Source: Polynucleobacter sp. MWH-CaK5
GTDB lineage: Bacteria > Pseudomonadota > Gammaproteobacteria > Burkholderiales > Burkholderiaceae
Direction: 5' to 3'
Assembly (NCBI RefSeq): GCF_018687615.1
Contig: NZ_CP061299.1
Coordinates: forward strand, 620,001-684,000
Length of the DNA: 64,000 nt
Each line of letters starts with the position of its first letter. Position 1 is the stretch's first letter. The notes beneath the pieces were generated by a model that searched no databases, was not told where the DNA came from, and worked only from the letters and a program-made list of their open reading frames with translations. Both the position numbers and the translations under genes were made by a program. Below are positions 42,935 through 53,614 of the stretch, piece after piece.

Positions 42935-44406
42935 GTCGTGAAGTCCTCATGCTAGCTGACGCTTTAGCACGCGAGAAAAACGTTGAACGAGATATCGTAT
43001 TCGAAGCACTTGAGATGGCCTTGGCCTCTGCAAGTAAGAAACGTTACGAAGAAGATGTGGATATTCGCGTTGCCATTGATCGCAACACTGGCGAATATGA
43101 AACATATCGTCGTTGGTTGGTGGTGCCTGATGAGGCCGGTCTGCAAGAGCCAGACAAAGAGATTCTTTCTTTTGAAGCCAAAGAACAAATTGCTGACATT
43201 GAAATCGGTGACTTCATTGAAGAGCAAGTTGAGTCTGTTGCTTTTGGTCGTATCGGTGCGCAAACAGCTAAGCAAGTGATCTTGCAGCGCATTCGTGATG
43301 CTGAGCGTGAGCAGATTTTGAATGACTACTTAGAGCGTGGCGAAAACGTCATGACTGGTACTGTGAAGCGTGCTGACAAAAATGGTTTGATCATTGAGTC
43401 TGGCCGTGTTGAAGCCTTATTGCGTCGCGATCAAATGATTCCAAAAGAAAACTTGCGCAGCGGTGACCGCGTGCGTGGTTTCATTTTGAAAGTAGACCGT
43501 GAAGCTCGCGGTCCACAAATTGAGTTATCAAGAACAGCTCCAGATTTCTTGATCAAATTATTTGAGAATGAAGTTCCTGAAATGGAACAAGGTTTATTAG
43601 AGATCAAGGGCGCCGCTCGTGATCCTGGTATCCGTGCAAAGATTGCAGTGGTTGCCCACGACAAGCGCATTGACCCAATTGGTACTTGCGTTGGTGTGCG
43701 TGGCACACGTGTGACAGCGGTTCGTAATGAAGTTGCTGGCGAAGCAGTGGATATCGTTTTGTGGTCTGAAGATCCAGCGCAATTTGTAATTGGTGCTTTA
43801 GCGCCTGCTCAAGTTCAATCAATCATGGTGGACGAAGAGAAGCATGCGATGGACGTGGTTGTTGATGAAGAAAACTTGGCGATCGCCATTGGCCGCAGTG
43901 GTCAAAACGTTCGCTTGGCCAGTGAATTAACTGGATGGCACATCAACATCATGACTCCTGAAGAGTCTGCTCAGAAGACTGAAGAAGAATCAGAAAAAGT
44001 ACGCGCTTTGTTCATGGATAAGTTGGACGTGGACCAAGAAGTTGCGGATATTTTGATTGAAGAAGGCTTCAATAGTTTGGAAGAAGTTGCATACGTGCCT
44101 TTGTCAGAAATGCTAGAAATTGATGCATTTGATGAAGATACGGTAAATGAATTGCGTACTCGCGCACGTGACTCGTTGTTAACGATGGAGTTGGCAAAAG
44201 AAGAGCGTGTTGAAGAGGTATCGCAAGATCTACGTAGCTTAGAAGGTATGACTACGAATCTTGTTGCCAAATTGGCGGAAGGTAATGTCCATACCCGTGA
44301 TGACCTAGCGGAATTGGCTGTTGATGAGTTAGTGGAAATGACTGGCATCAACGAAGAAGACGCAAAAGCTCTCATTATGAAAGCTCGTGCACACTGGTTT
44401 AACTGA
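42931..44406 (+). CDS. nusA: Transcription elongation/termination factor NusA
   Basis: A 491-residue RNA polymerase-binding factor. The N-terminal domain (about residues 1-130) is followed by S1 ([23 protein letters not shown] region), two KH domains ([18 protein letters not shown] and [22 protein letters not shown]) and two C-terminal acidic repeats (from about residue 365 to the end), which mark the long proteobacterial form. In E. coli NusA feeds back on its own operon, which makes the leader upstream of rimP of interest. infB follows 17 bases later. Confidence 0.97.
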   Translation: MSREVLMLADALAREKNVERDIVFEALEMALASASKKRYEEDVDIRVAIDRNTGEYETYRRWLVVPDEAGLQEPDKEILSFEAKEQIADIEIGDFIEEQVESVAFGRIGAQTAKQVILQRIRDAEREQILNDYLERGENVMTGTVKRADKNGLIIESGRVEALLRRDQMIPKENLRSGDRVRGFILKVDREARGPQIELSRTAPDFLIKLFENEVPEMEQGLLEIKGAARDPGIRAKIAVVAHDKRIDPIGTCVGVRGTRVTAVRNEVAGEAVDIVLWSEDPAQFVIGALAPAQVQSIMVDEEKHAMDVVVDEENLAIAIGRSGQNVRLASELTGWHINIMTPEESAQKTEEESEKVRALFMDKLDVDQEVADILIEEGFNSLEEVAYVPLSEMLEIDAFDEDTVNELRTRARDSLLTMELAKEERVEEVSQDLRSLEGMTTNLVAKLAEGNVHTRDDLAELAVDELVEMTGINEEDAKALIMKARAHWFN

Positions 44407-44422
44407 TTCATAAGGGGTTCGC

Positions 44423-47194
44423 ATGGCGACCACGACCGTAGAAGATTTGGCAAAAGAACTGAAGCGCACTCCAGCAGCATTGCTGGAGCAGCTTCAGGCT
44501 GCCGGAATTAATAAAACAGCAGCGGAAGATAAGCTGACTGAAAAAGATAAAACGAAATTGCTTGAGCATTTACAAGTGGCTCATGGTTCGGATACTGCTG
44601 CACGCAAAAAAATTACATTAACTAAGCGTGAAACAACTGAGATTCGCCAAGCAGACTCTGCTGGTAAAACTCGCACTGTTCAAGTTGAGGTTCGTAAAAA
44701 GCGCGTATTGGTCAAGCGTGATGAATCTGCTGCAGAAGAGCCAGCACCAGAGGTTGAAAAGCCAGCCAAGGTTTCAGTGGAAGCTGCACCAGCTAGCATT
44801 TTGGATGATGCTGAGTTAGCAAAGCGTGAAGCTGAAGCCAAGCGTCAAGCTGAGTTATTGGCTCGTCAAGAAGCTGATATGCAAGCTGAGATGGATCGCA
44901 AAGCTCGCGAAGAATCTGAAAAGGCTGAAGCAAAAACAAAAGCTGCTAAGGCTGATAAAAAAGAAAAAACAAGCGCTGAAGAAGAAAAAACTAAAGCTGA
45001 AAACGAAGAAAAAGAAAAGGTAGCCGCTACTGCAGCTGCCAAAGTTCGTGATGATGAATTGGAAAGCATTCGCGTGCGTCGCGCCAAGGCTGAAGCTGAA
45101 GCTTTAGCGATTCGTGACATGATGAATGCGCCAGCCAGAGTTCTTAAGGCTGCCAAACCACCAGAAGAAGAAAAGAAGGGCACTCTTCACAAGCCAGTCA
45201 AGGCTGAGGGTGCAGATGACAAGAAAAAAGATAAAGTTAAGCCAGGTGCTAAAACGATCAAATCAACCGAGTCATCTTCGACTTGGAATGAGGATGGTAA
45301 GAAGCGCGCTGGCGGATTAAAAACTCGTGGTGACACAACCGGTGGATCAGGTAACTGGCGCACAGGTGGTGGCAGAAGAAAAAATCAACAGCAAGCATCT
45401 GATGTGCCAACTAACTTTGTTGCGCCAACTGAACCAGTGGTGAGAGATGTTCATGTTCCAGAAACAATCACTGTTTCTGAATTGGCTCACAAGATGTCAG
45501 TAAAAGCAGCTGAAGTAATTAAGTTGTTGATGGGTATGGGCCAAATGGTTACCATCAACCAAGTTTTAGACCAAGACACAGCGATGATCATCGTTGAAGA
45601 GATGGGTCACAAAGCTTTTGCTGCTAAGTTAGATGAGCCAGATACAGATCTATCAACTGAAGCGCATGATGCTGAGTTGATCACAAGACCACCAGTGGTT
45701 ACTGTGATGGGTCACGTTGACCACGGTAAAACATCTTTGTTGGACTCTATTCGCCGCGCCAAGGTTGCATCAGGTGAAGCGGGTGGTATCACCCAGCACA
45801 TTGGTGCTTATCACGTAGAAACTCCACGTGGCATGATCACATTCTTGGACACGCCGGGTCACGAAGCCTTTACGGCAATGCGTGCTCGTGGTGCTCAAGC
45901 GACTGACATTGTTATTTTGGTGGTGGCTGCAGATGACGGCGTGATGCCGCAAACCAAAGAAGCGATTGCCCATGCTAAGGCAGCGGGTGTGCCATTGGTT
46001 GTTGCAATCAACAAAATTGATAAACCAGATGCCAATCCAGATCGCGTCAAGCAAGAGTTGGTCGCTGAAAGTGTTGTGCCTGAGGAGTACGGTGGTGATT
46101 CACCGTTCATTCATGTTTCAGCAAAAGCTGGCACAGGTATTGATGAACTTTTAGAAAACGTTTTATTGCAAGCTGAAGTTCTTGAGCTAAAAGCTCCTAA
46201 GGATGCAGCTGCCAAGGGTCTTGTGATTGAGGCGCGCCTTGATAAAGGTAAGGGTCCAGTTGCAACTATCTTGGTTCAATCAGGCACATTGCGTCGTGGC
46301 GATATGATTTTGGCGGGTTCATCTTTTGGTCGTGTACGTGCCATGTTGGATGAAAACGGTAAGCCTTGTAATGAGGCAGGCCCATCGATCCCAGTTGAGA
46401 TTCAAGGTCTATCAGAAGTCCCAGCAGCCGGTGAAGAGGTGATTGCAGTTGCTGATGAGCGCAAAGCTCGTGAGATCGCTTTGTTCCGTCAAGGCAAGTT
46501 CCGTGATGTGAAGTTGGCGAAACAGCAAGCTGTGAAACTTGAAAGCATGTTTGAAAACATGGGTGAAGGCAGTGTTGAAGCTAAGAGCTTGCCAATCATC
46601 ATCAAAGCAGACGTTCAAGGTTCTCAAGAAGCTTTGTCACAGTCATTGCAGAAGCTTTCAACTGCCGAAGTCAAGGTGGTGATTGTTCACGCAGCGGTTG
46701 GTGGCATCACTGAAACTGATATCAACTTGGCCGTAGCTTCTAAAGCGGTTGTGATTGGATTTAATTCTCGTGCTGATGCATTGGCTCGTAAGTTGGCAGA
46801 AGCCAATGGCGTAGACATTCGTTACTACAACATCATCTACGATGCTGTTGATGAAGTGAAGGCTGCGATGAGCGGTATGTTGACGCCAGAGAAGAAAGAA
46901 GAAATCACTGGTTTGGTTGAGATTCGCCAAGTGATCCAAGTATCTAAGGTTGGTTCTGTTGCTGGTTGTATGGTTCTTGAAGGTATCGTCAAGCGATCAT
47001 CACGCGCACGTTTGTTGCGCAACAACGTGGTAGTTTGGACTGGCGAATTGGATTCATTGAAGCGTTTCAAAGATGACGTCAAAGAGGTGAAGGGTGGTTT
47101 TGAGTGCGGTTTATCACTTAAGAATCACAACGACATCCATGAAGGCGATCAACTAGAGATATTTGAAGTTACAGAAGTGGCAAGAACACTTTAA
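44423..47194 (+). CDS. infB: Translation initiation factor IF-2
   Basis: A 923-residue GTPase that places initiator tRNA on the ribosome. The N-terminal IF2N motif [22 protein letters not shown] is followed by about 250 residues of charged Lys/Glu/Ala-rich linker, a basic RRKNQQQ segment, a second N-domain ([19 protein letters not shown]) and then the G domain: G1 GHVDHGKT (430-437), DTPGHEAF and NKID. The C-terminal domains end with [17 protein letters not shown]. The A/G-rich linker explains the strong codon skew at 44820-45050. It is in its usual place between nusA and rbfA. Confidence 0.97.
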   Translation: MATTTVEDLAKELKRTPAALLEQLQAAGINKTAAEDKLTEKDKTKLLEHLQVAHGSDTAARKKITLTKRETTEIRQADSAGKTRTVQVEVRKKRVLVKRDESAAEEPAPEVEKPAKVSVEAAPASILDDAELAKREAEAKRQAELLARQEADMQAEMDRKAREESEKAEAKTKAAKADKKEKTSAEEEKTKAENEEKEKVAATAAAKVRDDELESIRVRRAKAEAEALAIRDMMNAPARVLKAAKPPEEEKKGTLHKPVKAEGADDKKKDKVKPGAKTIKSTESSSTWNEDGKKRAGGLKTRGDTTGGSGNWRTGGGRRKNQQQASDVPTNFVAPTEPVVRDVHVPETITVSELAHKMSVKAAEVIKLLMGMGQMVTINQVLDQDTAMIIVEEMGHKAFAAKLDEPDTDLSTEAHDAELITRPPVVTVMGHVDHGKTSLLDSIRRAKVASGEAGGITQHIGAYHVETPRGMITFLDTPGHEAFTAMRARGAQATDIVILVVAADDGVMPQTKEAIAHAKAAGVPLVVAINKIDKPDANPDRVKQELVAESVVPEEYGGDSPFIHVSAKAGTGIDELLENVLLQAEVLELKAPKDAAAKGLVIEARLDKGKGPVATILVQSGTLRRGDMILAGSSFGRVRAMLDENGKPCNEAGPSIPVEIQGLSEVPAAGEEVIAVADERKAREIALFRQGKFRDVKLAKQQAVKLESMFENMGEGSVEAKSLPIIIKADVQGSQEALSQSLQKLSTAEVKVVIVHAAVGGITETDINLAVASKAVVIGFNSRADALARKLAEANGVDIRYYNIIYDAVDEVKAAMSGMLTPEKKEEITGLVEIRQVIQVSKVGSVAGCMVLEGIVKRSSRARLLRNNVVVWTGELDSLKRFKDDVKEVKGGFECGLSLKNHNDIHEGDQLEIFEVTEVARTL

Positions 47195-47212
47195 TAGCTT
47201 TATACAACAAAC

Positions 47213-47566
47213 ATGCCCGTAAAAAATCATCGCAATCAACGTGTGGCCGACCAAATCCAAAGGGATTTGGCCGAGCTCATTCCGCGCGAGATTCGTGATC
47301 CGAAAGTCGGCTTGATCACATTGCAGGCAGTTGAGCTAACAACCGATATGGCGCACGCAAAAATCTTCTTCACAGTTCTTGGAGCTGAGCCGGAGAATGC
47401 GTTGGCAGCTTTGCGTGAAAAAGCTGGTTACTTACATTCATTGCTGTTCAAGCGTTTGCACATTCACACAGTCCCGACTTTGCATTTTCATCATGATGAA
47501 TCTGTGGCTCGTGGCGTTGAAATGTCACGTTTAATAGATCAAGCTCTGCGCGACGATAAGGCTTAA
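47213..47566 (+). CDS. rbfA: Ribosome-binding factor A
   Basis: A 117-residue KH-like protein that helps 16S rRNA 5'-end maturation and cold-shock growth. It has [24 protein letters not shown], then AKIFFTVLG and [16 protein letters not shown], all canonical. The length is normal. It sits 18 bases after infB and two bases before truB, within the operon. Confidence 0.95.
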   Translation: MPVKNHRNQRVADQIQRDLAELIPREIRDPKVGLITLQAVELTTDMAHAKIFFTVLGAEPENALAALREKAGYLHSLLFKRLHIHTVPTLHFHHDESVARGVEMSRLIDQALRDDKA

Positions 47567-47568
47567 TC

Positions 47569-48516
47569 ATGCCCCAAGGTATTCACGGGGTGGTTCTTCT
47601 GGATAAGCCAGAAGGAATCAGCTCACAAACTGCAGTCACGATTGTCAAGCGAGCATTTGATGCGGACAAGGCTGGGCATACGGGTACTTTGGATCCTATG
47701 GCCACTGGTTTGTTGCCGGTGTGTTTGGGTGAAGCAACAAAATATTCACAAGATTTATTGGATGCAGATAAAACTTATTTAGCAACCATCAAGTTCGGTG
47801 AGAAAACCTCTACAGGTGATGCAGAGGGTGAAGTGATTGAAGTTAAAGAAGCTAATTTTGATGTGACGGATGCCTATCTTTTGCAAGAAAAATTAGCTGA
47901 AGTGGCATTGAAGTTCACGGGTGAAATTGCACAGATTCCTCCGATGTATTCAGCCTTGAAGCGTGATGGTAAGCCTTTGTATGAATATGCCCGCGCAGGT
48001 GAGACATTGGAGCGAGAAGCAAGGATGATCACGATTCATTCATTGAAATGGGTGGATGTGTCATGGCCAGTGGCTCAATTAGAAGTTTCATGCAGCAAAG
48101 GAACGTATGTCAGAACCTTGGCTGAGGATATTGGTGATTATTTAGGTGCCGGTGCTCATTTGATTGGCTTGCGCCGCGAAAAGGTGGGCCATTTGAGTTT
48201 GGGTCATGGTGTTACTTTAGAAACCGTCAAAAATAATCATCAAGAAAACAATATCAAGCCTGAGTATTTACTGCCAGTAGATGCTCTCGTACAAGACCTC
48301 AACTCATTGGGGCTTACAAATGAAGAGGCAGATCGCTTGCGTCTTGGGCAAAGAGTCCCAGTCAGTAAAGCGGGTAGTAATGAAGAGTTAATGAGGATTT
48401 ATCGCGGCACGATTGAATCTTGTAATTTTATGGGTACCGCAGACTGGCGCAAGGGTGTATTGCACCCACGTCGTTTGATTGCCCAAGCAGCAGCAGTAAC
48501 GAATTTAACCAATTGA
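47569..48516 (+). CDS. truB: tRNA pseudouridine-55 synthase TruB
   Basis: A 315-residue enzyme that makes pseudouridine 55 in the T loop of tRNAs. VVLLDKPEGISSQTAVTIVKRAF opens the fold, and the catalytic aspartate is D42 in HTGTLDPMATGLLP. GKTYLATI-like and YSALKRDGKPLYEYAR motifs follow, with CSKGTYVRTLAEDIG. The C-terminal PUA-like part is present but short. It is the last gene of the operon, with typA starting 19 bases on. Confidence 0.95.
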   Translation: MPQGIHGVVLLDKPEGISSQTAVTIVKRAFDADKAGHTGTLDPMATGLLPVCLGEATKYSQDLLDADKTYLATIKFGEKTSTGDAEGEVIEVKEANFDVTDAYLLQEKLAEVALKFTGEIAQIPPMYSALKRDGKPLYEYARAGETLEREARMITIHSLKWVDVSWPVAQLEVSCSKGTYVRTLAEDIGDYLGAGAHLIGLRREKVGHLSLGHGVTLETVKNNHQENNIKPEYLLPVDALVQDLNSLGLTNEEADRLRLGQRVPVSKAGSNEELMRIYRGTIESCNFMGTADWRKGVLHPRRLIAQAAAVTNLTN

Positions 48517-48535
48517 AAAAAGTGAAAGCAGAACC

Positions 48536-50365
48536 ATGAGTAATATTCGCGCCTTAAGAAACATCGCCATCATTGCCCACGTTGACCACGGTAAAACAAC
48601 CTTGGTGGATCAACTACTTCGTCAATCAGGCACATTCCGTGACAACCAACAGGTTGCTGAACGTGTGATGGACTCAAATGATATTGAAAAAGAACGTGGT
48701 ATCACGATCTTGTCTAAAAACTGTGCGGTGGAGTATGAAGGTACTCACATTAACATCGTTGACACCCCAGGACACGCTGACTTCGGTGGTGAAGTTGAGC
48801 GCGTTCTATCGATGGTTGATGGTGTGTTGCTATTGGTTGATGCTGTTGAAGGCCCAATGCCACAAACACGTTTCGTGACAAAGAAAGCTTTGGCACTTGG
48901 CTTGAAGCCAATCGTGGTGGTTAACAAAGTAGACCGTCCAGGTGCGCGTATTGATTATGTTGTGAATGCAACATTTGAACTATTTGATAAATTGGGTGCA
49001 ACTGAAGAGCAGTTGGACTTCCCAGTTGTTTACGCATCAGGTTTGGCTGGTTACGCAGGTTTGACACCTGAAGTGCGTGAAGGAACCATGGCTCCTTTGT
49101 TTGAAACGGTCTTGAAATATGTGCCGATTCGTGACGAAGATCCAGAAGGTCCTTTGCAATTCCAAATTTCTTCAATTGATTACAACAGCTATGTTGGAAA
49201 AATTGGTGTGGGTCGTATCAGCCGCGGTACTGTTAAAGCTGGTCAATCAGTTATTTGCCAAAACGGTCCAGATGGCACGCCATTCAATGGTCGTGTAAAC
49301 CAGGTATTGAAGTTCCAAGGTCTTGAGCGTGTTCAGGTGGATCAAGCCGCTTCTGGCGATATCGTTTTGATCAACGGTATTGAAGATTTGGCGATTGGTA
49401 CAACAGTGTGCGCACCAGATAAAGTTGATCCATTGCCGATGTTGAAAGTGGATGAACCAACTCTAACGATGAACTTCATGGTTAACACCAGCCCATTGGC
49501 TGGACGTGAAGGTAAATTCATTACCAGCCGTCAGATTCGTGATCGTTTGCAACGCGAGTTAAAGTCAAACATGGCTTTGCGCGTGAGCGATACAGATGAT
49601 GACACTGTGTTTGAAGTTTCAGGTCGCGGTGAATTGCATTTGACTATTTTGATTGAAAACATGCGTCGTGAAGGTTACGAGCTTGCAGTTTCTCGTCCTC
49701 GCGTGGTTTTCCATGAAGAGAATGGCGTCAAAACTGAGCCGTATGAAAACTTAACGGTGGACGTTGAAGACACTACTCAGGGTGGTGTGATGGAAGAGTT
49801 GGGTAAACGTAAGGGTGAATTGCAAGACATGGTGTCTGACGGTAAAGGTCGTACACGTCTTGAGTACAGAATCCCAGCGCGTGGCTTGATCGGTTTCCAG
49901 GGCGACTTCTTAACGATGACTCGCGGAACTGGTTTGATGAGCCACACATTTGATGCTTACGGTCCAATGAAAGAGGGCATGGTTGGCGAGCGTCACAATG
50001 GCGTATTAATTTCTCAAGACGATGGTGAAGCAGTTGCTTATGCTTTGTGGAAGTTGCAAGATCGCGGCCGCATGTTTGTGGTTCCTGGTGATGCACTTTA
50101 CGAAGGTATGGTGATTGGTATTCACAGCCGTGACAATGATTTGATCGTTAACCCAATCAAGGGTAAGCAATTAACCAACGTTCGTGCTTCAGGTACTGAT
50201 GAAGCTGTGCGTCTTGTGCCAGCGATTCAAATGTCTTTGGAGTATGCGGTTGAATTCATTGCAGAAGACGAGTTGGTTGAAGTCACACCTAAGAGCATCC
50301 GTATCCGTAAGCGCTACTTGAAAGAGCATGAGCGTAAGAAGGCAAGTCGCGAAACAGCGGCTTAA
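48536..50365 (+). CDS. typA: Ribosome-associated GTPase TypA/BipA
   Basis: A 609-residue translational GTPase needed for ribosome assembly and stress growth. The G domain has AHVDHGKT (residues 14-21), [24 protein letters not shown] and [12 protein letters not shown]-like domains and the BipA-specific C-terminal domain ([21 protein letters not shown]) follow. The ending [13 protein letters not shown] is typical. It is 19 bases after truB and may share the transcript. A hairpin follows. Confidence 0.96.
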   Translation: MSNIRALRNIAIIAHVDHGKTTLVDQLLRQSGTFRDNQQVAERVMDSNDIEKERGITILSKNCAVEYEGTHINIVDTPGHADFGGEVERVLSMVDGVLLLVDAVEGPMPQTRFVTKKALALGLKPIVVVNKVDRPGARIDYVVNATFELFDKLGATEEQLDFPVVYASGLAGYAGLTPEVREGTMAPLFETVLKYVPIRDEDPEGPLQFQISSIDYNSYVGKIGVGRISRGTVKAGQSVICQNGPDGTPFNGRVNQVLKFQGLERVQVDQAASGDIVLINGIEDLAIGTTVCAPDKVDPLPMLKVDEPTLTMNFMVNTSPLAGREGKFITSRQIRDRLQRELKSNMALRVSDTDDDTVFEVSGRGELHLTILIENMRREGYELAVSRPRVVFHEENGVKTEPYENLTVDVEDTTQGGVMEELGKRKGELQDMVSDGKGRTRLEYRIPARGLIGFQGDFLTMTRGTGLMSHTFDAYGPMKEGMVGERHNGVLISQDDGEAVAYALWKLQDRGRMFVVPGDALYEGMVIGIHSRDNDLIVNPIKGKQLTNVRASGTDEAVRLVPAIQMSLEYAVEFIAEDELVEVTPKSIRIRKRYLKEHERKKASRETAA

Positions 50366-50395
50366 TGGAACGCCATTGAACCTAGGTAAGATCAA

Positions 50396-50425
50396 TAAAG
50401 CCGCAACCATCAAGTTGCGGCTTTA
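50396..50425 (+). terminator. Terminator after typA
   Basis: TAAAGCCGCAAC (50396-50407) pairs perfectly with GTTGCGGCTTTA (50414-50425) over a six-base loop. The following T-run is short. Confidence 0.7.
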
Positions 50426-50458
50426 TGGTTTCTGAAATAGCAAAAAATACCAACTATC

Positions 50459-51355
50459 ATGGACATTAAAAACGGCGTTGGCCCTAGTAAAGTATTTATT
50501 AAAAATACTGAAAAAGCCCATGTCTATTTAATTGATTTTTTAGTTGAAAAATTCTCTCAGATTCCAAAAGAAGAATGGCTTAAGAGAATGGATCAAGGCC
50601 TCGTTCTGGATGAGGAGGGCATCCCTCAGTCTGCGAGCGATCAGTGTCGAATCAATACATTCATCTACTATTACCGAAGTATTGAAGTAGAGGAATCAAT
50701 TCCGTTTCAGGAGTTAATTGTTTATGAAGATGATCATTTACTCATTGCTGATAAACCTCATTTCTTACCTGTTACCCCAGCAGGGCATTACTTACAAGAA
50801 ACACTGCTCGTTCGCCTAAAAAATAAAACAGGCATTAAAGACTTAACCCCAATCCATAGAATCGATCGTGAGACTGCTGGCTTGGTGGCATTCTCAAAAA
50901 GGGCCCAAGATCGTAATCTCTATCAAGTTTTATTCAGAGAGCGTCAAATTAAAAAGACTTATGAAGCGATTGCGCCTTATCAAGAACATCTGAAGGATCA
51001 ATTCCCAATCGAGCGTGTGAGCAGAATTGAAGAGTCTGATATTTTTATTCAGATGCAAGAAGTTTCTGGAGAATCTAATTCAGACACGGTCATTCAATTA
51101 TTGGAGGTGAGCAAGCCGTGGGCCAGATATCAGCTTGAACTTGGTACTGGTAAGAAGCATCAATTAAGGGTTCATATGAATGCTTTGGGGATGCCAATCA
51201 AACATGACAAGATTTATCCGAACATCATTGCACAACCGAAAGTGGGTAAAGACTTCTCAGAGCCATTGCAACTTTTAGCCAAACAACTGAGTTTTAAGGA
51301 TCCTGTGACTCAGTTAGAACATGAGTTTCAGAGCTCGTTTGTACTTTCTCTATAA
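50459..51355 (+). CDS. RluA-family pseudouridine synthase
   Basis: A 298-residue RNA pseudouridine synthase of the RluA/RluC/RluD superfamily. It has an N-terminal region of about 85 residues, then VYEDDHLLIADKPHFLPVTPAG, the catalytic aspartate D136 in HRIDRETAGLVAF, and later TGKKHQLRVHMNALGMPI. The RNA target, rRNA or tRNA, cannot be decided from sequence. It stands alone after the typA terminator, with an ATG at 50459 that has no Shine-Dalgarno sequence. It ends nine bases before the dusA ATG. Confidence 0.9.
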   Translation: MDIKNGVGPSKVFIKNTEKAHVYLIDFLVEKFSQIPKEEWLKRMDQGLVLDEEGIPQSASDQCRINTFIYYYRSIEVEESIPFQELIVYEDDHLLIADKPHFLPVTPAGHYLQETLLVRLKNKTGIKDLTPIHRIDRETAGLVAFSKRAQDRNLYQVLFRERQIKKTYEAIAPYQEHLKDQFPIERVSRIEESDIFIQMQEVSGESNSDTVIQLLEVSKPWARYQLELGTGKKHQLRVHMNALGMPIKHDKIYPNIIAQPKVGKDFSEPLQLLAKQLSFKDPVTQLEHEFQSSFVLSL

Positions 51356-51356
51356 A
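51351..51356 (+). promoter_or_regulatory. Possible -10 box of dusA
   Basis: TATAAA lies eight bases before the dusA ATG at 51365 and overlaps the stop of the upstream gene. No -35 box is convincing. There is no Shine-Dalgarno sequence. Confidence 0.35.
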
Positions 51357-51364
51357 ATCACGTG

Positions 51365-52447
51365 ATGTCGAATAACACCAAACGCATAGCCGTTGCCCCG
51401 ATGATGGATTGGACTGATCGTCAGTGCCGAACATTCCATCGAAGCCTCACCAAAGAAGCTGTTCTTTATAGCGAAATGGTGACCACTGGTGCTTTGATTC
51501 ATGGCGATGTTCCAAGACACCTTGATTTTGATGAAGTGCAGCACCCGGTTGTTTTGCAGTTGGGTGGCAGTGAGCCACAAGACTTGGCAACTTCAGCAAA
51601 GTTGGCTCAGCAGTGGGGCTATGACGAAGTTGATTTGAACTGTGGCTGTCCATCAGAAAGAGTTCAACGAGGATCATTTGGTGCTTGCTTGATGGCTGAG
51701 CCAGACTTAGTGGCGGATTGTGTGAAGGCCATGGTGGATGCTGTTGATATGCCCATCACTGTGAAGCACCGCATTGGCTTGAATGAAATGAACGTTCAAG
51801 ATAATCAAGCAGACTATCAGTTCACTTTGGATTTCATTTGTAAAGTGGCTCAGGCAGGGGCTAGTCAGGTGACTATCCATGCCCGCAATGCAATTTTGAA
51901 AGGTCTTTCTCCAAAGGAGAATCGAACCATTCCTCCATTGCGTTACGAGATTGCCAAACAATTGCGCATAGATGCGCAAAAGCACTTTCCTCATTTAAAA
52001 GTTTTGCTGAATGGCGGCTTAGAAAATAATGGAGATATTGCGCGCTATTGGAATGACTTTGATGGATTCATGATTGGCCGAGCCGCCTATCACACGCCTG
52101 GAATGATGTTGGACTGGGATGAAATGTTATCAACCGAGGGCCAGGCTTTTGGCCACTTCTTTGGGGTGGATCAATGGAATCGCATCACTGAAGAATTGAT
52201 CGGTCAATGTACACGCTGGCTCAAGCATTGTGAAGCCACTCAGCAAGTCTTCCATTTGGCGGCCATTACCCGTCATATTCTGGGTTTGGCTCACGGCAAG
52301 GGTGGTTCAAGGCAATGGCGTAGGAAGTTGTCGGACTATCGTTTATTGAGCGCGGTCAAGACGGAGCAAGACATTCGCGCCTTTTTTGAGGACGCCAATC
52401 GGGAGCTCAGAATGTATGTTGAACATGACGATCAGGACAGGTTATAA
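51365..52447 (+). CDS. dusA: tRNA-dihydrouridine(20/20a) synthase DusA
   Basis: A 360-residue FMN enzyme that reduces uridines 20 and 20a in the tRNA D-loop. The TIM-barrel begins with IAVAPMMDWTDRQCR. The catalytic cysteine is C95 in LNCGCPSERVQRGSFGACLM, which is the DusA variant. VKHRIGLNEMN and LLNGGLENNGDI bind substrate and FMN, and HLAAITRHILGLAHGKGGSRQWRRKLS is the DusA-type helical C-terminal part. The ATG at 51365 is preferred over the GTG just before it. The tRNA-His promoter lies in its last codons. Confidence 0.95.
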   Translation: MSNNTKRIAVAPMMDWTDRQCRTFHRSLTKEAVLYSEMVTTGALIHGDVPRHLDFDEVQHPVVLQLGGSEPQDLATSAKLAQQWGYDEVDLNCGCPSERVQRGSFGACLMAEPDLVADCVKAMVDAVDMPITVKHRIGLNEMNVQDNQADYQFTLDFICKVAQAGASQVTIHARNAILKGLSPKENRTIPPLRYEIAKQLRIDAQKHFPHLKVLLNGGLENNGDIARYWNDFDGFMIGRAAYHTPGMMLDWDEMLSTEGQAFGHFFGVDQWNRITEELIGQCTRWLKHCEATQQVFHLAAITRHILGLAHGKGGSRQWRRKLSDYRLLSAVKTEQDIRAFFEDANRELRMYVEHDDQDRL

Positions 52448-52448
52448 T
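52419..52448 (+). promoter_or_regulatory. Promoter of tRNA-His
   Basis: TTGAAC (52419-52424), an 18-base spacer and TATAAT (52443-52448). It predicts a start about seven bases before the tRNA. It overlaps the end of dusA. Confidence 0.7.
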
Positions 52449-52461
52449 CTTACTTCTCTAC

Positions 52462-52538
52462 GGTGGCTGTAGCTCAGTTGGTAGAGTCCAGGATTGTGAT
52501 TCCTGTTGTCGTGGGTTCGAGCCCCATCAGCCACCCCA
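52462..52538 (+). tRNA. tRNA-His(GTG)
   Basis: The acceptor GTGGCTG pairs with CAGCCAC, with the extra G(-1) at 52462 facing C73, the identity mark of tRNA-His. CCA is encoded. The anticodon loop TTGTGAT gives GTG, which reads histidine CAC/CAU. The D loop AGCTCAGTTGGTAGAG and T loop GTTCGAGCC are normal. It is followed by a terminator. Confidence 0.97.
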
Positions 52539-52543
52539 AATTC

Positions 52544-52580
52544 AAAAAGCCCCTGTGGAATATAACCATCGGGGCTTTTT
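52544..52580 (+). terminator. Terminator after tRNA-His
   Basis: AAAAAGCCCC (52544-52553) pairs with GGGGCTTTTT (52571-52580) over a 17-base loop, ending in a T-run. Confidence 0.8.
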
Positions 52581-52626
52581 CATTAAATTCAATTAAGATA
52601 CCCAATAGATTTCTAATGAGGCTGCC

Positions 52627-53016
52627 ATGAAACTTTCTAAATATGTCCCTGTGATTATTTTTTCAACGCTTTTGCCAAGTATTGTCATGGCTAATGGCGA
52701 AGCTACTTATAAGCAAGTGTGTATGTCTTGCCACTCATCCGGTGTGGCTGGAGCGCCTAAAGTTGGTGATAAAGCCAAGTGGGCTCCCTTGATCAAAGAA
52801 GGGCAGGCGATTTTGACTGCGCACGGCTATGTTGGGGTGAGAGGTATGCCAGCCAAAGGTGGTAAGCCTGATTTGAGCGTTGATCATTTTGCAAAAGCCT
52901 TGGTGTATATGGTTAACCAATCAGGCGGTACCTGGAAAGATCCTGATGCTAAAACTTTAAAAGCAATTGATCTGGAAATTGAAGCGCGCAAAAAAGAATT
53001 AGCAAAGAAAAAGTAA
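52627..53016 (+). CDS. Exported cytochrome c5-like protein
   Basis: A 129-residue precursor with a signal peptide (about residues 1-22, ending near SIVMANG). The heme site is C32-M-S-C35-H36 and the likely distal methionine is in VRGMPAKGGKPDLS, which matches the cytochrome c5 pattern. After the usual end of the heme domain (FAKALVYMVNQSGG) there is a charged helical extension of about 30 residues that ends in KKELAKKK. The acceptor or donor is unknown. It stands between two terminators and is probably monocistronic. Confidence 0.88.
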   Translation: MKLSKYVPVIIFSTLLPSIVMANGEATYKQVCMSCHSSGVAGAPKVGDKAKWAPLIKEGQAILTAHGYVGVRGMPAKGGKPDLSVDHFAKALVYMVNQSGGTWKDPDAKTLKAIDLEIEARKKELAKKK

Positions 53017-53045
53017 AACAAGGTCTTTAAGTATTACCAAACAAG

Positions 53046-53076
53046 AAAGGGCTTCACTGATTTGAAGCCCTTTTTT
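53046..53076 (+). terminator. Terminator after the cytochrome c5-like gene
   Basis: AAAGGGCTTCA (53046-53056) pairs perfectly with TGAAGCCCTTT (53063-53073) over a six-base loop, then T-rich sequence. Confidence 0.9.
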
Positions 53077-53107
53077 ATGGTCTGATGAGTGGTGCGCTTT
53101 TAAAGTT

Positions 53108-53482
53108 CTAAGGATTCTGATGGAAGTAAATCATCAGGCTAATTAATATGGCTGCGATGGATATTTGACTGATGATTGTTCGGTGAGTCAGTTTATGAGC
53201 AATCCGATTTTCAAGATTTTCCATTTCTCGAGCAATATCTTTTCTGAGTTCTCTAAGGCCGTTCAATAGATGATTGGTCTGTGTTCTTAGATCTTTAATT
53301 TCACCCCTTACTTCTTTGATATCGCTTTTTAATTCGTTGCGTACTTGATGTAACTCCTCTTTTGTTGCTAGATCTGTTTGATTTTTTGATAAATCATTCA
53401 TTGCATGGCTGAGACTACAGGCCTGAGCGTTGTTAAAGCCATTGGCTTCAAAAGTCTCTTTGAGTTTTAGGGTGTCGATCAT
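53108..53482 (-). CDS. DUF1640-like coiled-coil membrane protein
   Basis: A 124-residue protein of the DUF1640/CCDC90-like type. MIDTLKLKETFEANGFNNAQACSLSHAM opens it, a long charged coiled coil follows (about residues 35-98, with heptad-like NELKSDIKEVRGEIKDLR), and the C-terminus is one membrane helix (IISQISIAAILISLMIYF). The layout resembles mitochondrial calcium-uniporter regulator relatives, but the bacterial role is unknown. I chose the ATG at 53482 because GGAG lies just before it. The longer open frame upstream has no ribosome site. It is often a mobile-type accessory gene; I see no such context here. Confidence 0.75.
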   Translation of the reverse strand: MIDTLKLKETFEANGFNNAQACSLSHAMNDLSKNQTDLATKEELHQVRNELKSDIKEVRGEIKDLRTQTNHLLNGLRELRKDIAREMENLENRIAHKLTHRTIISQISIAAILISLMIYFHQNP

Positions 53483-53614
53483 AGGGTCTCCTTTGTTGCT
53501 AAGGTAATAATTTATGTTATTTATAAGTAAATGACAAATCAACAAAAATGATGGTGACTAAGTTGTGAGGTTATTAAACGCTGAATAGTGTTGCGTTCAT
53601 GAGAAAATCTCTTT

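Noticed and set aside
43971..44480. 169-codon open frame on the minus strand across the nusA-infB junction
   Set aside because: Shadow of acidic nusA and charged infB codons; Ser-rich translation with no domain or start signal.
44820..45050. Purine-rich skewed stretch that looks compositionally foreign
   Set aside because: It encodes the Lys/Glu/Ala linker normal for IF-2 in this group.
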